Shown here: positions 25,605 to 35,242 of the stretch, one piece after another
How positions within the stretch are numbered: position 1 is the stretch's first letter
How the letters are laid out: each line of letters begins with the position of its first letter
Source: Asticcacaulis endophyticus
GTDB taxonomy: Bacteria > Pseudomonadota > Alphaproteobacteria > Caulobacterales > Caulobacteraceae
Direction of reading: 5' to 3'
DNA: 64,000 nt
Assembly (NCBI RefSeq): GCF_014652575.1
Contig: NZ_BMZB01000001.1
Coordinates: forward strand, 558,001-622,000
Position numbers and translations under genes: made by a program
The notes under the pieces: model-generated
What the model was told of the DNA's origin: nothing
Databases searched by the model: none
Seen by the model: only the letters and a program-made list of their open reading frames with translations

Positions 25605-27845
25605 TTAATCCCGGCGCGGACGGCGCGGCGGGCGGCGGTCGCCGCGATCACCACGGTCGGAGCGCTCAGCACGTTCTTCCGACGGCACTTCCTCACCGGC
25701 CTCGATGCGGGCCGCGCGTTCAGCCGCCAGCTTTTCAGACAGGTCTTCGCCGGTTTCCTGATCAACGACCTTCATCGACAGCTTGGTCTTGCCACGATCG
25801 TCAAAGCCCATGAACTTGACCTTGACTTCGTCGCCTTCTTTCAGAACGTCGGCAACGGTTGCGACCTTTTCGTTCTTGATCTGGGAGACGTGGACCAGGC
25901 CGTCCTTGGCACCAAAGAAGTTCACGAACGCGCCGAAATCGACGACCTTCACGACCTTACCATTATAGATGGCGCCGACTTCGGGCTCAGAGGCAATCGA
26001 CTTAACCCACTCGCGGGCGGCATCGATCTTGGACTGCTCAGAGGCCGAGATCTTGATGGTGCCGTCGTCAGCAATATCGATCTTAGCACCCGTCTTTTCG
26101 ACGATTTCGCGAATGACCTTACCGCCGGTGCCGATCACTTCACGGATCTTGTCGGTGGCGATCTTGATGGTTTCGATCTTAGGCGCAAACTCACCCAGCT
26201 CTTCACGGGCACCGGAAATGGCCTTGTTCATCTCTTCCAGGATATGCAGACGGCCTTCGTTAGCCTGACGCAGCGCCTTGGTCATGATTTCCTCGGTGAT
26301 GCCGGGAACCTTGATGTCCATTTGCAGCGATGTGATGCCGTTGACGGTACCGGCGACCTTAAAGTCCATGTCGCCCAGATGATCTTCGTCACCCAGAATG
26401 TCCGACAGAACCGCAAAGCCGTCTTTTTCCAGAATCAGGCCCATAGCGATACCCGATACCGGCGACTTCAGCGGCACACCCGCATCCATCAGTGCCAGCG
26501 ACGTACCGCAGACGGTGGCCATCGACGACGAGCCATTGGATTCGGTGATCTCAGAGACCACGCGCACGGTGTACGGGAATTCTTCCGCCGACGGCAGCAT
26601 CGGACGGATCGCACGCCAGGCCAGCTTACCGTGGCCGATTTCGCGACGACCGGGCGAGCCCATACGGCCAGTTTCACCCACCGAGTATGGAGGGAAGTTA
26701 TAGTGCAGAAGGAACTTTTCTTTGTAGGTGCCTTCCAGGCTGTCGATGAACTGCTCATCATCGCCGGTGCCCAGCGTCGCCACCACAAGTGCCTGAGTTT
26801 CACCGCGGGTAAACAGGGCCGAACCGTGGGTGCGCGGCAAGATGCCGACTTCCGACACGATCTGACGGACCTTATCGACCGGACGGCCATCAACGCGGCG
26901 GCCATGATCGATGATGTCGCGGCGCAGAACGTCGGCTTCACATTCCTTAAAAGCCGAACCGAAGATGGCGGCATCGACGCCGTCCGGGTTTTCATCGGAC
27001 TTCACAAGGGCAGCGGCGGCCTTTTTCTTGGCGTCGCCGACGGCGTTGCGGCGTTGCTCTTTACCCTGATGGGTATAGGCTTCGCGGATAACGTTGCCGA
27101 CCAGACCCTTGATGTTGGTGACGACTTCTGAGAAGTCTTCGGCTTCGAACTCGAACGGCTCCTTGGCGGCATGTTCGGCCATTTCGATGATCGCTTCGAT
27201 GACCGGCTGCATACCGGCATGGGCGAACATCAAAGCACCCAGCATCTTGTCTTCGCCCAGTTCCTGGGCTTCGGATTCGACCATCATCAGGGCGTCCTGA
27301 GTACCGGCAACGACCAGATCAAGCGAGGATTCCTTGGTTTGATCAACGGTCGGGTTCAGAACATATTCGTCATTGATCAGGGCAACGCGGGCACCACCGA
27401 TGGGGCCCATGAACGGCACGCCCGACAGGGTCAGCGCTGCCGAAGTGGCGACCATAGCCAGAATGTCCGGATCATTTTCCATGTCGTGCGACAGGACGGT
27501 CACGACGACCTGAACTTCGTTCTTAAAGCCCTTAACGAACAGCGGGCGGATCGGACGGTCGATCAGACGCGACACCAGGGTTTCTTTTTCAGACGGGCGG
27601 CCTTCGCGCTTGAAATAACCACCGGGGATCTTGCCGGCGGCGAAGGTCTTTTCCTGATAGTTGACGGTCAGCGGGAAGAAATCCTGACCCGGCTTTGGCG
27701 AGCGTGCGTACACGACGGTGGCCAGAACCGTGGTTTCCCCGTAGGTTGCCAGAACCGCAGCATCTGCCTGACGCGCGATACGGCCGGTCTCCAGGGTCAG
27801 CTTACGGCCAGCCCAGTCAATTGTTTTTCTTTTGATATCAAACAT
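25605..27845 (-). CDS. pnp: Polyribonucleotide nucleotidyltransferase (PNPase)
   Basis: PNPase degrades RNA phosphorolytically from the 3' end, forms part of the degradosome, and can add tails. The 746-aa protein has two RNase PH domains (GETTVLATV..., [14 protein letters not shown]), a KH domain with [10 protein letters not shown], and an S1 domain ([20 protein letters not shown]...LVHVSQI). It ends in a basic Arg/Asp/Pro-rich tail of about 25 residues, suited to RNA or RNase E contact. It lies downstream of rpsO, the usual order. Hairpins in the 293-nt leader may control its own synthesis. Confidence 0.97.
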   Translation of the reverse strand: MFDIKRKTIDWAGRKLTLETGRIARQADAAVLATYGETTVLATVVYARSPKPGQDFFPLTVNYQEKTFAAGKIPGGYFKREGRPSEKETLVSRLIDRPIRPLFVKGFKNEVQVVVTVLSHDMENDPDILAMVATSAALTLSGVPFMGPIGGARVALINDEYVLNPTVDQTKESSLDLVVAGTQDALMMVESEAQELGEDKMLGALMFAHAGMQPVIEAIIEMAEHAAKEPFEFEAEDFSEVVTNIKGLVGNVIREAYTHQGKEQRRNAVGDAKKKAAAALVKSDENPDGVDAAIFGSAFKECEADVLRRDIIDHGRRVDGRPVDKVRQIVSEVGILPRTHGSALFTRGETQALVVATLGTGDDEQFIDSLEGTYKEKFLLHYNFPPYSVGETGRMGSPGRREIGHGKLAWRAIRPMLPSAEEFPYTVRVVSEITESNGSSSMATVCGTSLALMDAGVPLKSPVSGIAMGLILEKDGFAVLSDILGDEDHLGDMDFKVAGTVNGITSLQMDIKVPGITEEIMTKALRQANEGRLHILEEMNKAISGAREELGEFAPKIETIKIATDKIREVIGTGGKVIREIVEKTGAKIDIADDGTIKISASEQSKIDAAREWVKSIASEPEVGAIYNGKVVKVVDFGAFVNFFGAKDGLVHVSQIKNEKVATVADVLKEGDEVKVKFMGFDDRGKTKLSMKVVDQETGEDLSEKLAAERAARIEAGEEVPSEERAERSDRGDRGDRRPPRRPRRD

Positions 27846-28043
27846 ATGTTTTTCTTTCAGTTCCCATCAGGCCCATTCCCAATGGTGCGAAGCGCTTTCC
27901 GAACAGTGCCCGTGTGTTGTTTTGGGGGTTTTCGGAATCGAAGCGCGACATTTTAGAGTGCATCGATATTTTAACTATGCCCGCGCCCAATATCGCATTT
28001 TACGCGAAAGTTCCATTGAACTTTTTGTTGAGGGGCGGATAGC

Positions 28044-28080
28044 GTCACTTAGCCGTGACTTCGCGGTGATGCGCCGCGAA
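28044..28080 (-). promoter_or_regulatory. Two adjacent hairpins in the pnp 5' leader region
   Basis: GTCAC-(6 nt)-GTGAC and TTCGCGG-(7 nt)-CCGCGAA lie side by side between rpsO and pnp. In enterobacteria the pnp leader forms an RNase III-processed stem used for autoregulation; a similar role here is an inference from position. Confidence 0.35.
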
Positions 28081-28085
28081 TAAGC

Positions 28086-28121
28086 AAAAAGGGCTTGAGG
28101 TTTGGCCCCAAGCCCTTTTTG
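28086..28121 (-). terminator. Rho-independent terminator after rpsO
   Basis: AAAAAGGGCTTG and CAAGCCCTTTTT form a 12-bp stem; on the minus strand a T-run follows. It sits 18 nt downstream of the rpsO stop and upstream of pnp, so it probably gives partial termination between the two genes. Confidence 0.85.
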
Positions 28122-28138
28122 TGATGTGTCCGCAAGGA

Positions 28139-28408
28139 TTAGCGGCGGATACCCAGAGTCTCGATGATCGCCTTATAGCGGTCGGTGTCACGAGAAATGA
28201 GGTAGTCCAGAAGACGACGACGCTGCGAAACCATCTTCAGAAGGCCACGGCGGCTATGGTTGTCTTTTTTGTGCGTCTTGAAGTGCTCGGTCAGATTGGT
28301 GATGCGCTCGGTGAGGATTGCAATCTGGACTTCAGCGCCACCCGTATCGGCTTCGCCGCGGGCGTGGGTATGGATCAGTTCGGCCTTACGGTCGGGAGTG
28401 ATCGACAT
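28139..28408 (-). CDS. rpsO: 30S ribosomal protein S15
   Basis: S15 binds the 16S rRNA central domain. The 89-aa length and the blocks [51 protein letters not shown] are characteristic. An AAGGAGAAACCCG ribosome-binding site precedes the ATG. It lies between truB and pnp in the standard order. Confidence 0.98.
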   Translation of the reverse strand: MSITPDRKAELIHTHARGEADTGGAEVQIAILTERITNLTEHFKTHKKDNHSRRGLLKMVSQRRRLLDYLISRDTDRYKAIIETLGIRR

Positions 28409-28430
28409 CGGGTTTCTCCTTATTGAGAAA

Positions 28431-29384
28431 TTAAGGGTTTAAAATCCGGGTGGGCCATAACTGGCCTGCCCGCAATTCGCACAGGGCCTGCACCTCACCT
28501 TCGTGACGCGCCTGAACCGTTCTGAGGTGCTCTTTTCGGCCCGCATTGTGGCGGATTTCAAAGGCACTTTTGAGCAGCTCAACCTGACGCGGCAGAAGGG
28601 TCAAAGCCTGACCCCGCTTGAGCTTAAAAGCCTCATCTTCGGTCACAGGCAACGCCGGGATGTCGTCCAGCGCCGTCTCAACCGGAAGCAAAGCCTCCAA
28701 GGAGGCGGCTCTATGCACCATTTCCGTCAGATTATCCAGTGTTTTTGTGTTGGTCAGGTCAAAGGCCCCGACGCGCTCCCGGCGCAGGTACGAAACATGG
28801 CCGCACGCCCCCAGATCAAGACAGATATCGCGGGCCAGTGAGCGCACGTAGGTGCCTTTGCCGCAGTGGAGCACAAACTCGGCCTCATCGGGGCTGATGA
28901 TGGCCTCTAAGCGCAGATCGAAAACCCGCACCGTGCGGGCCTCCAACTCAACCTCAATACCGTCACGGGCCAGATCATAAGCACGCTTGCCATCGACCTT
29001 AATGGCCGAAAAGGCGGGCGGCACCTGCTCGATGTCGCCAATATAGGCAGGCAGAACGTCGCGGATAGCGGCCTCATCCGGACGCAAATCGGACGCGGCC
29101 GTAACCGCACCCTCAGCGTCATAGGTGTTGGTGGTCTGACCCCATTTGATGCGAAAGCGATAAACCTTATCGGCTTCCATCAGATAGGGCACGGTCTTGG
29201 TCGCTTCACCGAGGGCTATCGGCAATATGCCTGACGCCAGTGGATCGAGCGTACCGGCATGACCGGCCTTCTGGGCATTGAACAACCGGCGGATTTTCGA
29301 GACCGCATCGGTCGATCCCATATCATAGGGCTTATCGAGACAGACCCAGCCGCTGACCGGATCGCCTTTTTTAGTGCGTGCCAA
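28431..29384 (-). CDS. truB: tRNA pseudouridine55 synthase
   Basis: TruB converts U55 of tRNAs to pseudouridine. The 317-aa protein has [19 protein letters not shown], the catalytic-aspartate motif [27 protein letters not shown], and [16 protein letters not shown]. The start appears to be TTG (29384-29382) with AGGAAAG just upstream; no ATG lies in the right place. It is followed by rpsO after 22 nt. Confidence 0.96.
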   Translation of the reverse strand: MARTKKGDPVSGWVCLDKPYDMGSTDAVSKIRRLFNAQKAGHAGTLDPLASGILPIALGEATKTVPYLMEADKVYRFRIKWGQTTNTYDAEGAVTAASDLRPDEAAIRDVLPAYIGDIEQVPPAFSAIKVDGKRAYDLARDGIEVELEARTVRVFDLRLEAIISPDEAEFVLHCGKGTYVRSLARDICLDLGACGHVSYLRRERVGAFDLTNTKTLDNLTEMVHRAASLEALLPVETALDDIPALPVTEDEAFKLKRGQALTLLPRQVELLKSAFEIRHNAGRKEHLRTVQARHEGEVQALCELRAGQLWPTRILNP

Positions 29385-29392
29385 GTTCTTTC

Positions 29393-29713
29393 CTAATCTT
29401 GTTCGGGATCACTTATGCATCTGCCATCCCATTGTTCAGGATAGAGTTTGTATTGGTACGGCCAAACACCTTTTCGGCTACGTCCGCACTGGGGGCAATA
29501 AGGGCGCACACCTTTACTGGGGGTGTAATAACCGCGTGTGTCATCGACCAACCCAAACCGACAACGAGGGCATTTAAGCCCGCCGATCAAAACAAAAAAC
29601 TGACTAAGCCCCGCCGCAAAAATCAGCCAATACCAAGGAGTCTCCACTGACATGTAAGCTGAGACAATAAAAGAAAGTCCGCAAATCACGCCAGAAAACA
29701 CGAACCAAGGCAT
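29393..29713 (-). CDS. Small membrane protein with a zinc-ribbon-like domain
   Basis: The 106-aa product has two hydrophobic segments (about residues 3-22 and 27-47) followed by a cytoplasmic-looking domain with two cysteine pairs: LKCPRCRFGL and, 23 residues later, YCPQCGRSRKG. This is a typical CXXC...CXXC zinc ribbon. It starts 1 nt inside the rbfA stop (TGATG) and ends 8 nt before truB, so it is co-transcribed with translation genes. No family name known to me; role unknown. Confidence 0.75.
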   Translation of the reverse strand: MPWFVFSGVICGLSFIVSAYMSVETPWYWLIFAAGLSQFFVLIGGLKCPRCRFGLVDDTRGYYTPSKGVRPYCPQCGRSRKGVWPYQYKLYPEQWDGRCISDPEQD

Positions 29714-30171
29714 CAGTCTTCGTCGTCTTGGTCTAGCGCCAAATCCTGCGCCACTTCCGGACGGGAGAACAGCGCATTGAGGCGCGAGGCTTCGTTGAAG
29801 CTTTCGTCGTGCAGGAATTTCAGCGCGGGCGTGAATTTCATGTCGATCATGCGCCCCAGAACGCCGCGCATAAACTTGGCGTGGCGGTTGAGCGCATCAA
29901 TGGCAGGCTTGACCTTCTCAGGTGCCACCCCGGTCAGCAAGCCCGCCCCCAACGGCTCGACAAAAATGGTCGCGTGACGCAGATCAGGCGAACAGCGCAC
30001 TTCGGTAACGGTGATCGACACCCCGTGCAGGGCTTCGTCATGGATTTCTTCTTCGCGCAGGATTTCAACCAGCGCATGGCGGACCAGTTCCCCGGCGCGT
30101 AATTGTCGCTGTGTAGGGCCTATAGCTTCGGCCTTTTGGCCTTTGCCGGGTGTATAAGATGCTCGTTTCAT
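29713..30171 (-). CDS. rbfA: 30S ribosome-binding factor A
   Basis: RbfA is a KH-type factor needed for late maturation of the 30S subunit. The 152-aa sequence has the family blocks QLRAGELVRHALVEILREEEI, VSITVTEVRCSPDLRHATIFVEPLG and RHAKFMRGVLGRMIDMKFTPALKFLHDESF. The chosen ATG has AAGG just upstream; an ATG at 30189 is in frame but lacks one. In most alphaproteobacteria rbfA directly follows infB; here infB ends about 6 kb upstream. Confidence 0.95.
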   Translation of the reverse strand: MKRASYTPGKGQKAEAIGPTQRQLRAGELVRHALVEILREEEIHDEALHGVSITVTEVRCSPDLRHATIFVEPLGAGLLTGVAPEKVKPAIDALNRHAKFMRGVLGRMIDMKFTPALKFLHDESFNEASRLNALFSRPEVAQDLALDQDDED

Positions 30172-30412
30172 CCGCGCCTTATAAATCATTTTAATTAAAG
30201 CGCATCCAAAAAGTGTGACGCGGCTTTTGGCGCGCTATTCGCGCCAATGTTGCGCCGCCGAAATATTTCTGCTTTTTAAGATGTGTAGGGTAGTGACTAC
30301 CGTATAAAGCTTAGCCACCGACAAAACTTCTGAAAGTCCCGATATTTAACAAGACCCTTGGTATGGGATTTGCAGTAACCACGCTCCAACCTGCCCGACA
30401 CCGGATTATCGC

Positions 30413-33172
30413 ATGGCCACCGCCTCGTTTTTCAGTTTGACACACCCTTCGCGTTCGATCGCCCTGATCGAGGGTGATGTCAAAACCAGCTATGGCGACC
30501 TGTCAACGCGTTGCCACCAACTGGCCCGGCACCTGAAGACGTGCCTGCCCGATCAGCGGGCGCTGGTGTTTTTAAGTGTGCACAATGATGCCCAGTCAGT
30601 CGTGCGCTATCTGGCCTGTCTGCGGGCAGGCTATGCCGTCCATCTGTTTTCGGACTATGAGCCGGCGCGTCTGGATGACCTGATCGCGCTCTATAATCCG
30701 CATTTTGTGATCCGGCCCGAAGCGGCTGACGGTGACATCATGGCCCGCCACGCTCAGGATCTGGGCCTGCATCCGGACGTCAGTGTTTTATTGTCCACTT
30801 CGGGCTCAACCGGCACGGCCAAGCTGGTCAAGCTGTCGGTCAAGAACCTGCAAGCCAATGCCCGCTCGATTGCACAATATCTTGAACTGACGGCCAAGGA
30901 CCGGGGGCTGCTCAATCTCAAATTCAGCTACTCCTTCGGTCTTTCCATCCTGCACAGCCATCTGTTGTGCGGCGGATCGGTCGTCTTAAGCGAAGCCTCG
31001 GTCACCGACGCTGACCTGTGGCAGGCCGTCAAGACCCACAAGGTTACCGGCCTGTCCGGCGTGCCCTATAGTTTTGAAGTGCTGGAGCGCAGCCGTTATC
31101 TGGGTAATCTGAAAACCCTGCGCTATGTCACTCAGGCGGGCGGCAAACTATCGCCAAAGCTTGTCACCCGCTATGCCGAACTCAGCCAGCAACAGGGCTG
31201 GAAGTTCTATGTGATGTACGGCCAGACCGAGGCCGCCCCGCGCATGGCCTATCTGCCGCCTGATATGGCGACCCGCCACCCTGACTGTATCGGTCGCGCC
31301 GTCCCCGGTGGCCGCCTGTGGCTTAAGGGCGAGGACGGTACGGAAATCACCACCCCTGATACGCCCGGTGAACTGGTCTATGAAGGCGACAACGTCATGA
31401 TGGGCTATGCTGAGGCCCTGCCCGATCTTGGCCGTGACGACCAGCTTGACCACCTGCTGACCGGCGACATCGCCTGCCGCAACGCGGACGGCCTGTTCTA
31501 TATTATTGGCCGTGCTAAGCGCTTTATCAAACCCTTCGGTGTGCGGCTCAATCTTGATGATGTCGAACACAGGCTGCGGGAACGGCTAGGCGAGGTTGCC
31601 TGTACCGGCACTGACGATAAGATCGTCATCGCCACCACCGCCGATACCGACATAGACGCTTTGAGCGCATGGGTCTGTGAAACCTATAAACTGCCAGCCT
31701 TTATGGTGTCAGTGCTTAAGGTTGAGGCTATTCCGCGCCTGTCCAATGGCAAGACCGACTATCAGGCTTTGTTGCGCCAGGCCGAACAGCCAAAGACCGT
31801 AGCCAATGGCCATTCGGCGCCCAAATCACGCTGGGCCAGCATTGAAGCCATATATACGGCCCTGTCCGGTGCCAAAGCGCTGGATGGCAGTTCCACGTTT
31901 GCGTCGCTATCCGGGGATTCCCTGTCCTATGTGCAGATATCCCTGGCGATCGAGGACTATCTCGGCTTCCTGCCCGAAGACTGGGAAGTGCAGACCATAG
32001 ATGCCCTCGAAGCCATGCGGGGTCAGGTGGTGCCTGAGACCGCAGGCAACCGGCTGCATTATCTCAATACCTGCCGCGTGCTGATGCTGCTGATGGGGAT
32101 TCCCTACCACGCCGCTATGGTGTTCAGCGAACATAAGGACTGGCTGATCACCTCAGCCCACACCTCACATTTTGCGACCATTTTTGCCGCCACCACCCAC
32201 AGCTTTCGGATGTTCGCCTTCTTTTTCATCAGTGGCTGTTTCTCGCTGCTGATCCTGAAGCGCACCGAGGTCAGAAAATGGTTCGACCGTCAGTTCGTGC
32301 GTCTGGGCGTACCCGTCATTCTGGGCAGCCTGCTGCTGGCGCCGCTTGAAATGGCCGCCATGTCAGTCACGCCCGGTCGGGAAGGCCCGCCCGCCTTTGA
32401 ATATTGGCTAAGCATGGTCACCACCTTGTCGCCGCAATGGATCACCCACCGCTGGTTCCTGATTACGCTTTTGGCTCTGATTGGCATTTTGGCACTGGTC
32501 TGGGGACTGCATAAGCGCGGTCTGACCGGCCATTTGCCGCAGCGCTTGCTCGATAAGGTCAGCGCCAGACCCAATCTGGTCTGGTGTCTGATGCTGGTCT
32601 TTCTGTCCGGTTGGGGGCTTGGGCTGGCGGCTTTGGGCCGGATTTTGAGCGCGGAACATGACCTGCTGTTCGGTGTGTATGAATATCGCTCGATACTGGC
32701 GTTCGGACCGGCCTTCTTTCTGGGGGCCATACTGGCGGGGCAACCTAAGCTGTTTAACTGGTTCCTCAAGCCGTCAGCCTTTGCCTATATCTTAGGGGCC
32801 GCGCTGATCTGTGTCTTTGTATATTTCGATCACTCCCATACGTTCATTGGTAAGATTGCCCAAAACATCAACTGGTTGCCGTGCGGCCTTTTGGGGACGC
32901 AGATCTTCCTCAGCCTGATGCACAAATGGGCCAATAAACCCCACCCGATGGTGGCACGCCTGCTGGATGCCTCCTTCGTCATCTACCTGTGGCACATGGT
33001 GTTTGTGCTGGTGTTTAGCGGCATATGTATTGAGCTTGATATTGACCCGCTGCTGTCGATTGCCCTGACCACCACAGGCACCCTGATCTGTTCCTGGGGC
33101 GTCTATCTGGGCATTGCCCGTTCAAAGATTTTAAGCTTCATCTTCAACGGCGGGCCATTGCGGGCGGTTTGA
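30413..33172 (+). CDS. Adenylation - carrier - acyltransferase-3 fusion protein
   Basis: The 919-aa protein joins three parts. Residues 1-455 are an ANL adenylating domain: phosphate loop LLSTSGSTGTAKLVKLS (126-142), MYGQTEAAPRMAYLP (268-282), hinge LTGDIACRNADGLFYIIGR, and catalytic Lys447 in PRLSNGKTDY. Residues 475-540 look like an acyl/peptidyl carrier, with Ser503 in SLSGDSLSYVQ as the phosphopantetheine site. From about 548 an acyltransferase-3 membrane domain with about ten helices follows, including the conserved His566 in MGIPYHAAMV. The region where amino-acid-activating domains have the amine-binding Asp reads SYSFGLSIL, which suggests a carboxylic or fatty acid substrate. It probably activates an acyl group, loads it on the carrier and transfers it to an acceptor at the inner membrane. 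Substrate and acceptor are unknown. No condensation or thioesterase domain is present. Confidence 0.85.
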   Translation: MATASFFSLTHPSRSIALIEGDVKTSYGDLSTRCHQLARHLKTCLPDQRALVFLSVHNDAQSVVRYLACLRAGYAVHLFSDYEPARLDDLIALYNPHFVIRPEAADGDIMARHAQDLGLHPDVSVLLSTSGSTGTAKLVKLSVKNLQANARSIAQYLELTAKDRGLLNLKFSYSFGLSILHSHLLCGGSVVLSEASVTDADLWQAVKTHKVTGLSGVPYSFEVLERSRYLGNLKTLRYVTQAGGKLSPKLVTRYAELSQQQGWKFYVMYGQTEAAPRMAYLPPDMATRHPDCIGRAVPGGRLWLKGEDGTEITTPDTPGELVYEGDNVMMGYAEALPDLGRDDQLDHLLTGDIACRNADGLFYIIGRAKRFIKPFGVRLNLDDVEHRLRERLGEVACTGTDDKIVIATTADTDIDALSAWVCETYKLPAFMVSVLKVEAIPRLSNGKTDYQALLRQAEQPKTVANGHSAPKSRWASIEAIYTALSGAKALDGSSTFASLSGDSLSYVQISLAIEDYLGFLPEDWEVQTIDALEAMRGQVVPETAGNRLHYLNTCRVLMLLMGIPYHAAMVFSEHKDWLITSAHTSHFATIFAATTHSFRMFAFFFISGCFSLLILKRTEVRKWFDRQFVRLGVPVILGSLLLAPLEMAAMSVTPGREGPPAFEYWLSMVTTLSPQWITHRWFLITLLALIGILALVWGLHKRGLTGHLPQRLLDKVSARPNLVWCLMLVFLSGWGLGLAALGRILSAEHDLLFGVYEYRSILAFGPAFFLGAILAGQPKLFNWFLKPSAFAYILGAALICVFVYFDHSHTFIGKIAQNINWLPCGLLGTQIFLSLMHKWANKPHPMVARLLDASFVIYLWHMVFVLVFSGICIELDIDPLLSIALTTTGTLICSWGVYLGIARSKILSFIFNGGPLRAV

Positions 33173-33261
33173 CCCGCGCTGGCCGGACGCTCCAAATCCT
33201 GTTATACGGCTAAAAAAACCGCCTGAATAAATGGGCGGAATAACAGATATGGGGAAATACC

Positions 33262-34461
33262 GTGGCGGCTACCAAACCTGAATTCACCCCGCGTATGGAG
33301 GGTCTCGACGCCCTGCGCGGCTTTGCCCTGTTTGGGCTGTTCATCGTCCATATGCCGGAACTGTTCGAGCTTTACTGGGCTCATCCGGTCACCGATCCGG
33401 CTCAGCTTATCTGGCACGATGTCATCTTCACGGTATTTGCCGGTAAGGCGTTCGCGCTGCTGGCCCTGTGCTTTGGGGTATCGTTCTTTATTATTATGGA
33501 TCGTGCCGCCCAAAAAGGCGTCGATTTCACCGGCCGGTTTATCTGGCGGTTGACGGTTCTGTTGCTCATCGGCTGTGCGCACGCTGTGTGGTATCGCGGC
33601 GATGTGCTGGAAGTTCTGGCGGTTATGGGCCTGTGCCTGCTGCCGTTTTACCGCGTGAAATCCAATGTCGTGATCGCCGTCATCGGCGTGTTTTTCCTAT
33701 TGCAGCCCTTGATGTGGATGCAGATCATTAGCGGCCTGAACGGTGCCGACTGGGCCAATCAGTCGTTAAAATTCTGGAGCGCAAAGATCCCCGAAGCTTA
33801 CCTAAGCGGCGGGTTTGCTGAGACCATCGCCATGAACATCAGCGATGGCCACGCCTTTAAATGGCTATTTATGTACGAATCCGGTCGCCTGAGCCAGATT
33901 CTGGGTCTGTCCCTGATCGGCATGGTGTTGGGCCGGATCGGCTTTTTCCGCGAGCCTGCCCGCTTTTCCGGCGTGCGTCTGACGGGGCTGATCATCGCGC
34001 TGATCGCCGCCATCGGGCTTTATTTTAGTCGCGAATCCATCACCGACCTCATGCCCGCGACCGAGGCCATGTTCATGCCCCGTAACCTGTTTGGGTCGGT
34101 CGTCTCCAGCCTGTTTGACCTAAGCGTCATGGCGGCACTTATGCTGGGGTTCATGAGCCTTTATTACAGCTTTGCCCACAAAGCGCTGAATGTGCTGGCC
34201 CCTGCCGGTCGGATGACTCTGACGCTCTATGTGACGCAATCGCTGATTTTCGTGCCGGTATTTTATGGTTATGGGTTGGGAATGCACGCCACCATGACCC
34301 AGTCTGAGGCCGTACTGATCGGCCTTGCCGCCTTCGCCGCCCAGGTCGCCTTTGCCCACCTGTGGTTCAAGGCGTTTTGGTATGGCCCGCTGGAATGGCT
34401 ATGGCGGGCGGCGACCTATCTGACACTAAAAGTGCCGTTCATGAGGTCAAAAACGCCCTGA
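33262..34461 (+). CDS. DUF418-type multi-helix membrane protein
   Basis: The 399-aa protein begins RMEGLDALRGFALFGLFIVHM and ends with AFWYGPLEWLWRAATYLTL, both characteristic of DUF418 (YeiB-like) proteins, with about ten transmembrane helices between. The start is GTG with GGGGAAA upstream. The family is uncharacterised and its membrane topology, with an N-terminal LRG-containing helix, resembles membrane acyltransferases. It lies 89 nt downstream of the adenylation-acyltransferase fusion on the same strand, so both may act on the same cell-envelope substrate. That link is an inference. Confidence 0.85.
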   Translation: MAATKPEFTPRMEGLDALRGFALFGLFIVHMPELFELYWAHPVTDPAQLIWHDVIFTVFAGKAFALLALCFGVSFFIIMDRAAQKGVDFTGRFIWRLTVLLLIGCAHAVWYRGDVLEVLAVMGLCLLPFYRVKSNVVIAVIGVFFLLQPLMWMQIISGLNGADWANQSLKFWSAKIPEAYLSGGFAETIAMNISDGHAFKWLFMYESGRLSQILGLSLIGMVLGRIGFFREPARFSGVRLTGLIIALIAAIGLYFSRESITDLMPATEAMFMPRNLFGSVVSSLFDLSVMAALMLGFMSLYYSFAHKALNVLAPAGRMTLTLYVTQSLIFVPVFYGYGLGMHATMTQSEAVLIGLAAFAAQVAFAHLWFKAFWYGPLEWLWRAATYLTLKVPFMRSKTP

Positions 34462-35137
34462 GCGGCACATATAGCCCCAGCCGGTTATTCCACGCCGCCC
34501 GCTGCATCAAGGTACTCAGCCACGCCACATAGGCCTGCGCCATCATGAATGACAGGTCGTAATAGGCACGGATCATGTCGCTTAAGGCATCCGCCTGTGG
34601 CACCGGTATCTCAGGCTCGTCGGCAATGGGCTGAAAGCGGATGGGTTGTGCCAGCGAACCTTCCGCGGGCGTGAGCCCCATCGACAAACCATGCCGGACA
34701 TAGGCCTCCAGTCCCGCGCCGTCATAGGTCCGCAGATGCGCTTCTGCCTCCGGCTGAGTTTGCCGGCCGGCATCAAAGGCGTAATAACCAAGGATGGCCC
34801 GACACATCGCCATATCGTAGGTATGCTGGATGCGGCCCTTATGGCTCATGACGCGGTGAGGACTTGGGCGGTTTTCATTCACCGTCTCAAGCCGCGCCTT
34901 AATCGCCCGGATGCGCGGCTTATCTGTGTGCCAGTCGGTGCTGATCGTGCCGATATGGGCGTTTTGCACCCCGCATAACCGCGCCAGCCCCCGCTGAGTC
35001 AGATAGAGGCTGTCATCACTGAGACAGCCCATGCCGACGCCATCATATTCGCCGTAAAGCGTTATATAAAGATTTGAAATCTGGGGTTGTTTTCGCTTAC
35101 GCCCTTTTTTTACAACCGTTTTGACGGCATCGGACAT
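34439..35137 (-). CDS. Hypothetical protein, possibly DNA-binding
   Basis: This 232-aa protein is not one I recognise. After a basic N-terminal patch (VVKKGRKRKQPQ) it reads SLYLTQRGLARLCGVQNAHIGTI, which could be a helix-turn-helix-like unit. Later AMCRAILGYYAFDAGR and the GAGLEAYVRHGLSM helix recall phage antirepressor or P63C-like proteins, but the match is weak. The ATG at 35137 has a GAGGGGG upstream; a TTG 42 nt earlier is in frame. It ends 23 nt inside the end of the convergent DUF418 gene. Confidence 0.6.
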   Translation of the reverse strand: MSDAVKTVVKKGRKRKQPQISNLYITLYGEYDGVGMGCLSDDSLYLTQRGLARLCGVQNAHIGTISTDWHTDKPRIRAIKARLETVNENRPSPHRVMSHKGRIQHTYDMAMCRAILGYYAFDAGRQTQPEAEAHLRTYDGAGLEAYVRHGLSMGLTPAEGSLAQPIRFQPIADEPEIPVPQADALSDMIRAYYDLSFMMAQAYVAWLSTLMQRAAWNNRLGLYVPLRAFLTS

Positions 35138-35242
35138 GACTTTAGCCCCCTCTGTAGGGGGCCGATACTGCAACGCCAAATTGCGCCTGACAAGGGCAAT
35201 TAACCGCCTGTTAAGGGAATCTTTTGCGCGCGCTCACACGGC

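Noticed and set aside
25515-27131. 538-aa open frame on the plus strand opposite pnp
   Set aside because: It mirrors pnp codon periodicity, has no recognisable domain and is low in normal protein composition (many His, Arg, Gln). It is a shadow of pnp.
30190-30412. Possible tRNA or small RNA between rbfA and the acylation fusion
   Set aside because: No cloverleaf or T-loop consensus found; only a GGCGCG/CGCGCC-type palindrome. Probably two promoters.
34439-35137. Remnant prophage
   Set aside because: A single weakly antirepressor-like protein with no other phage gene, integrase or attachment site nearby.
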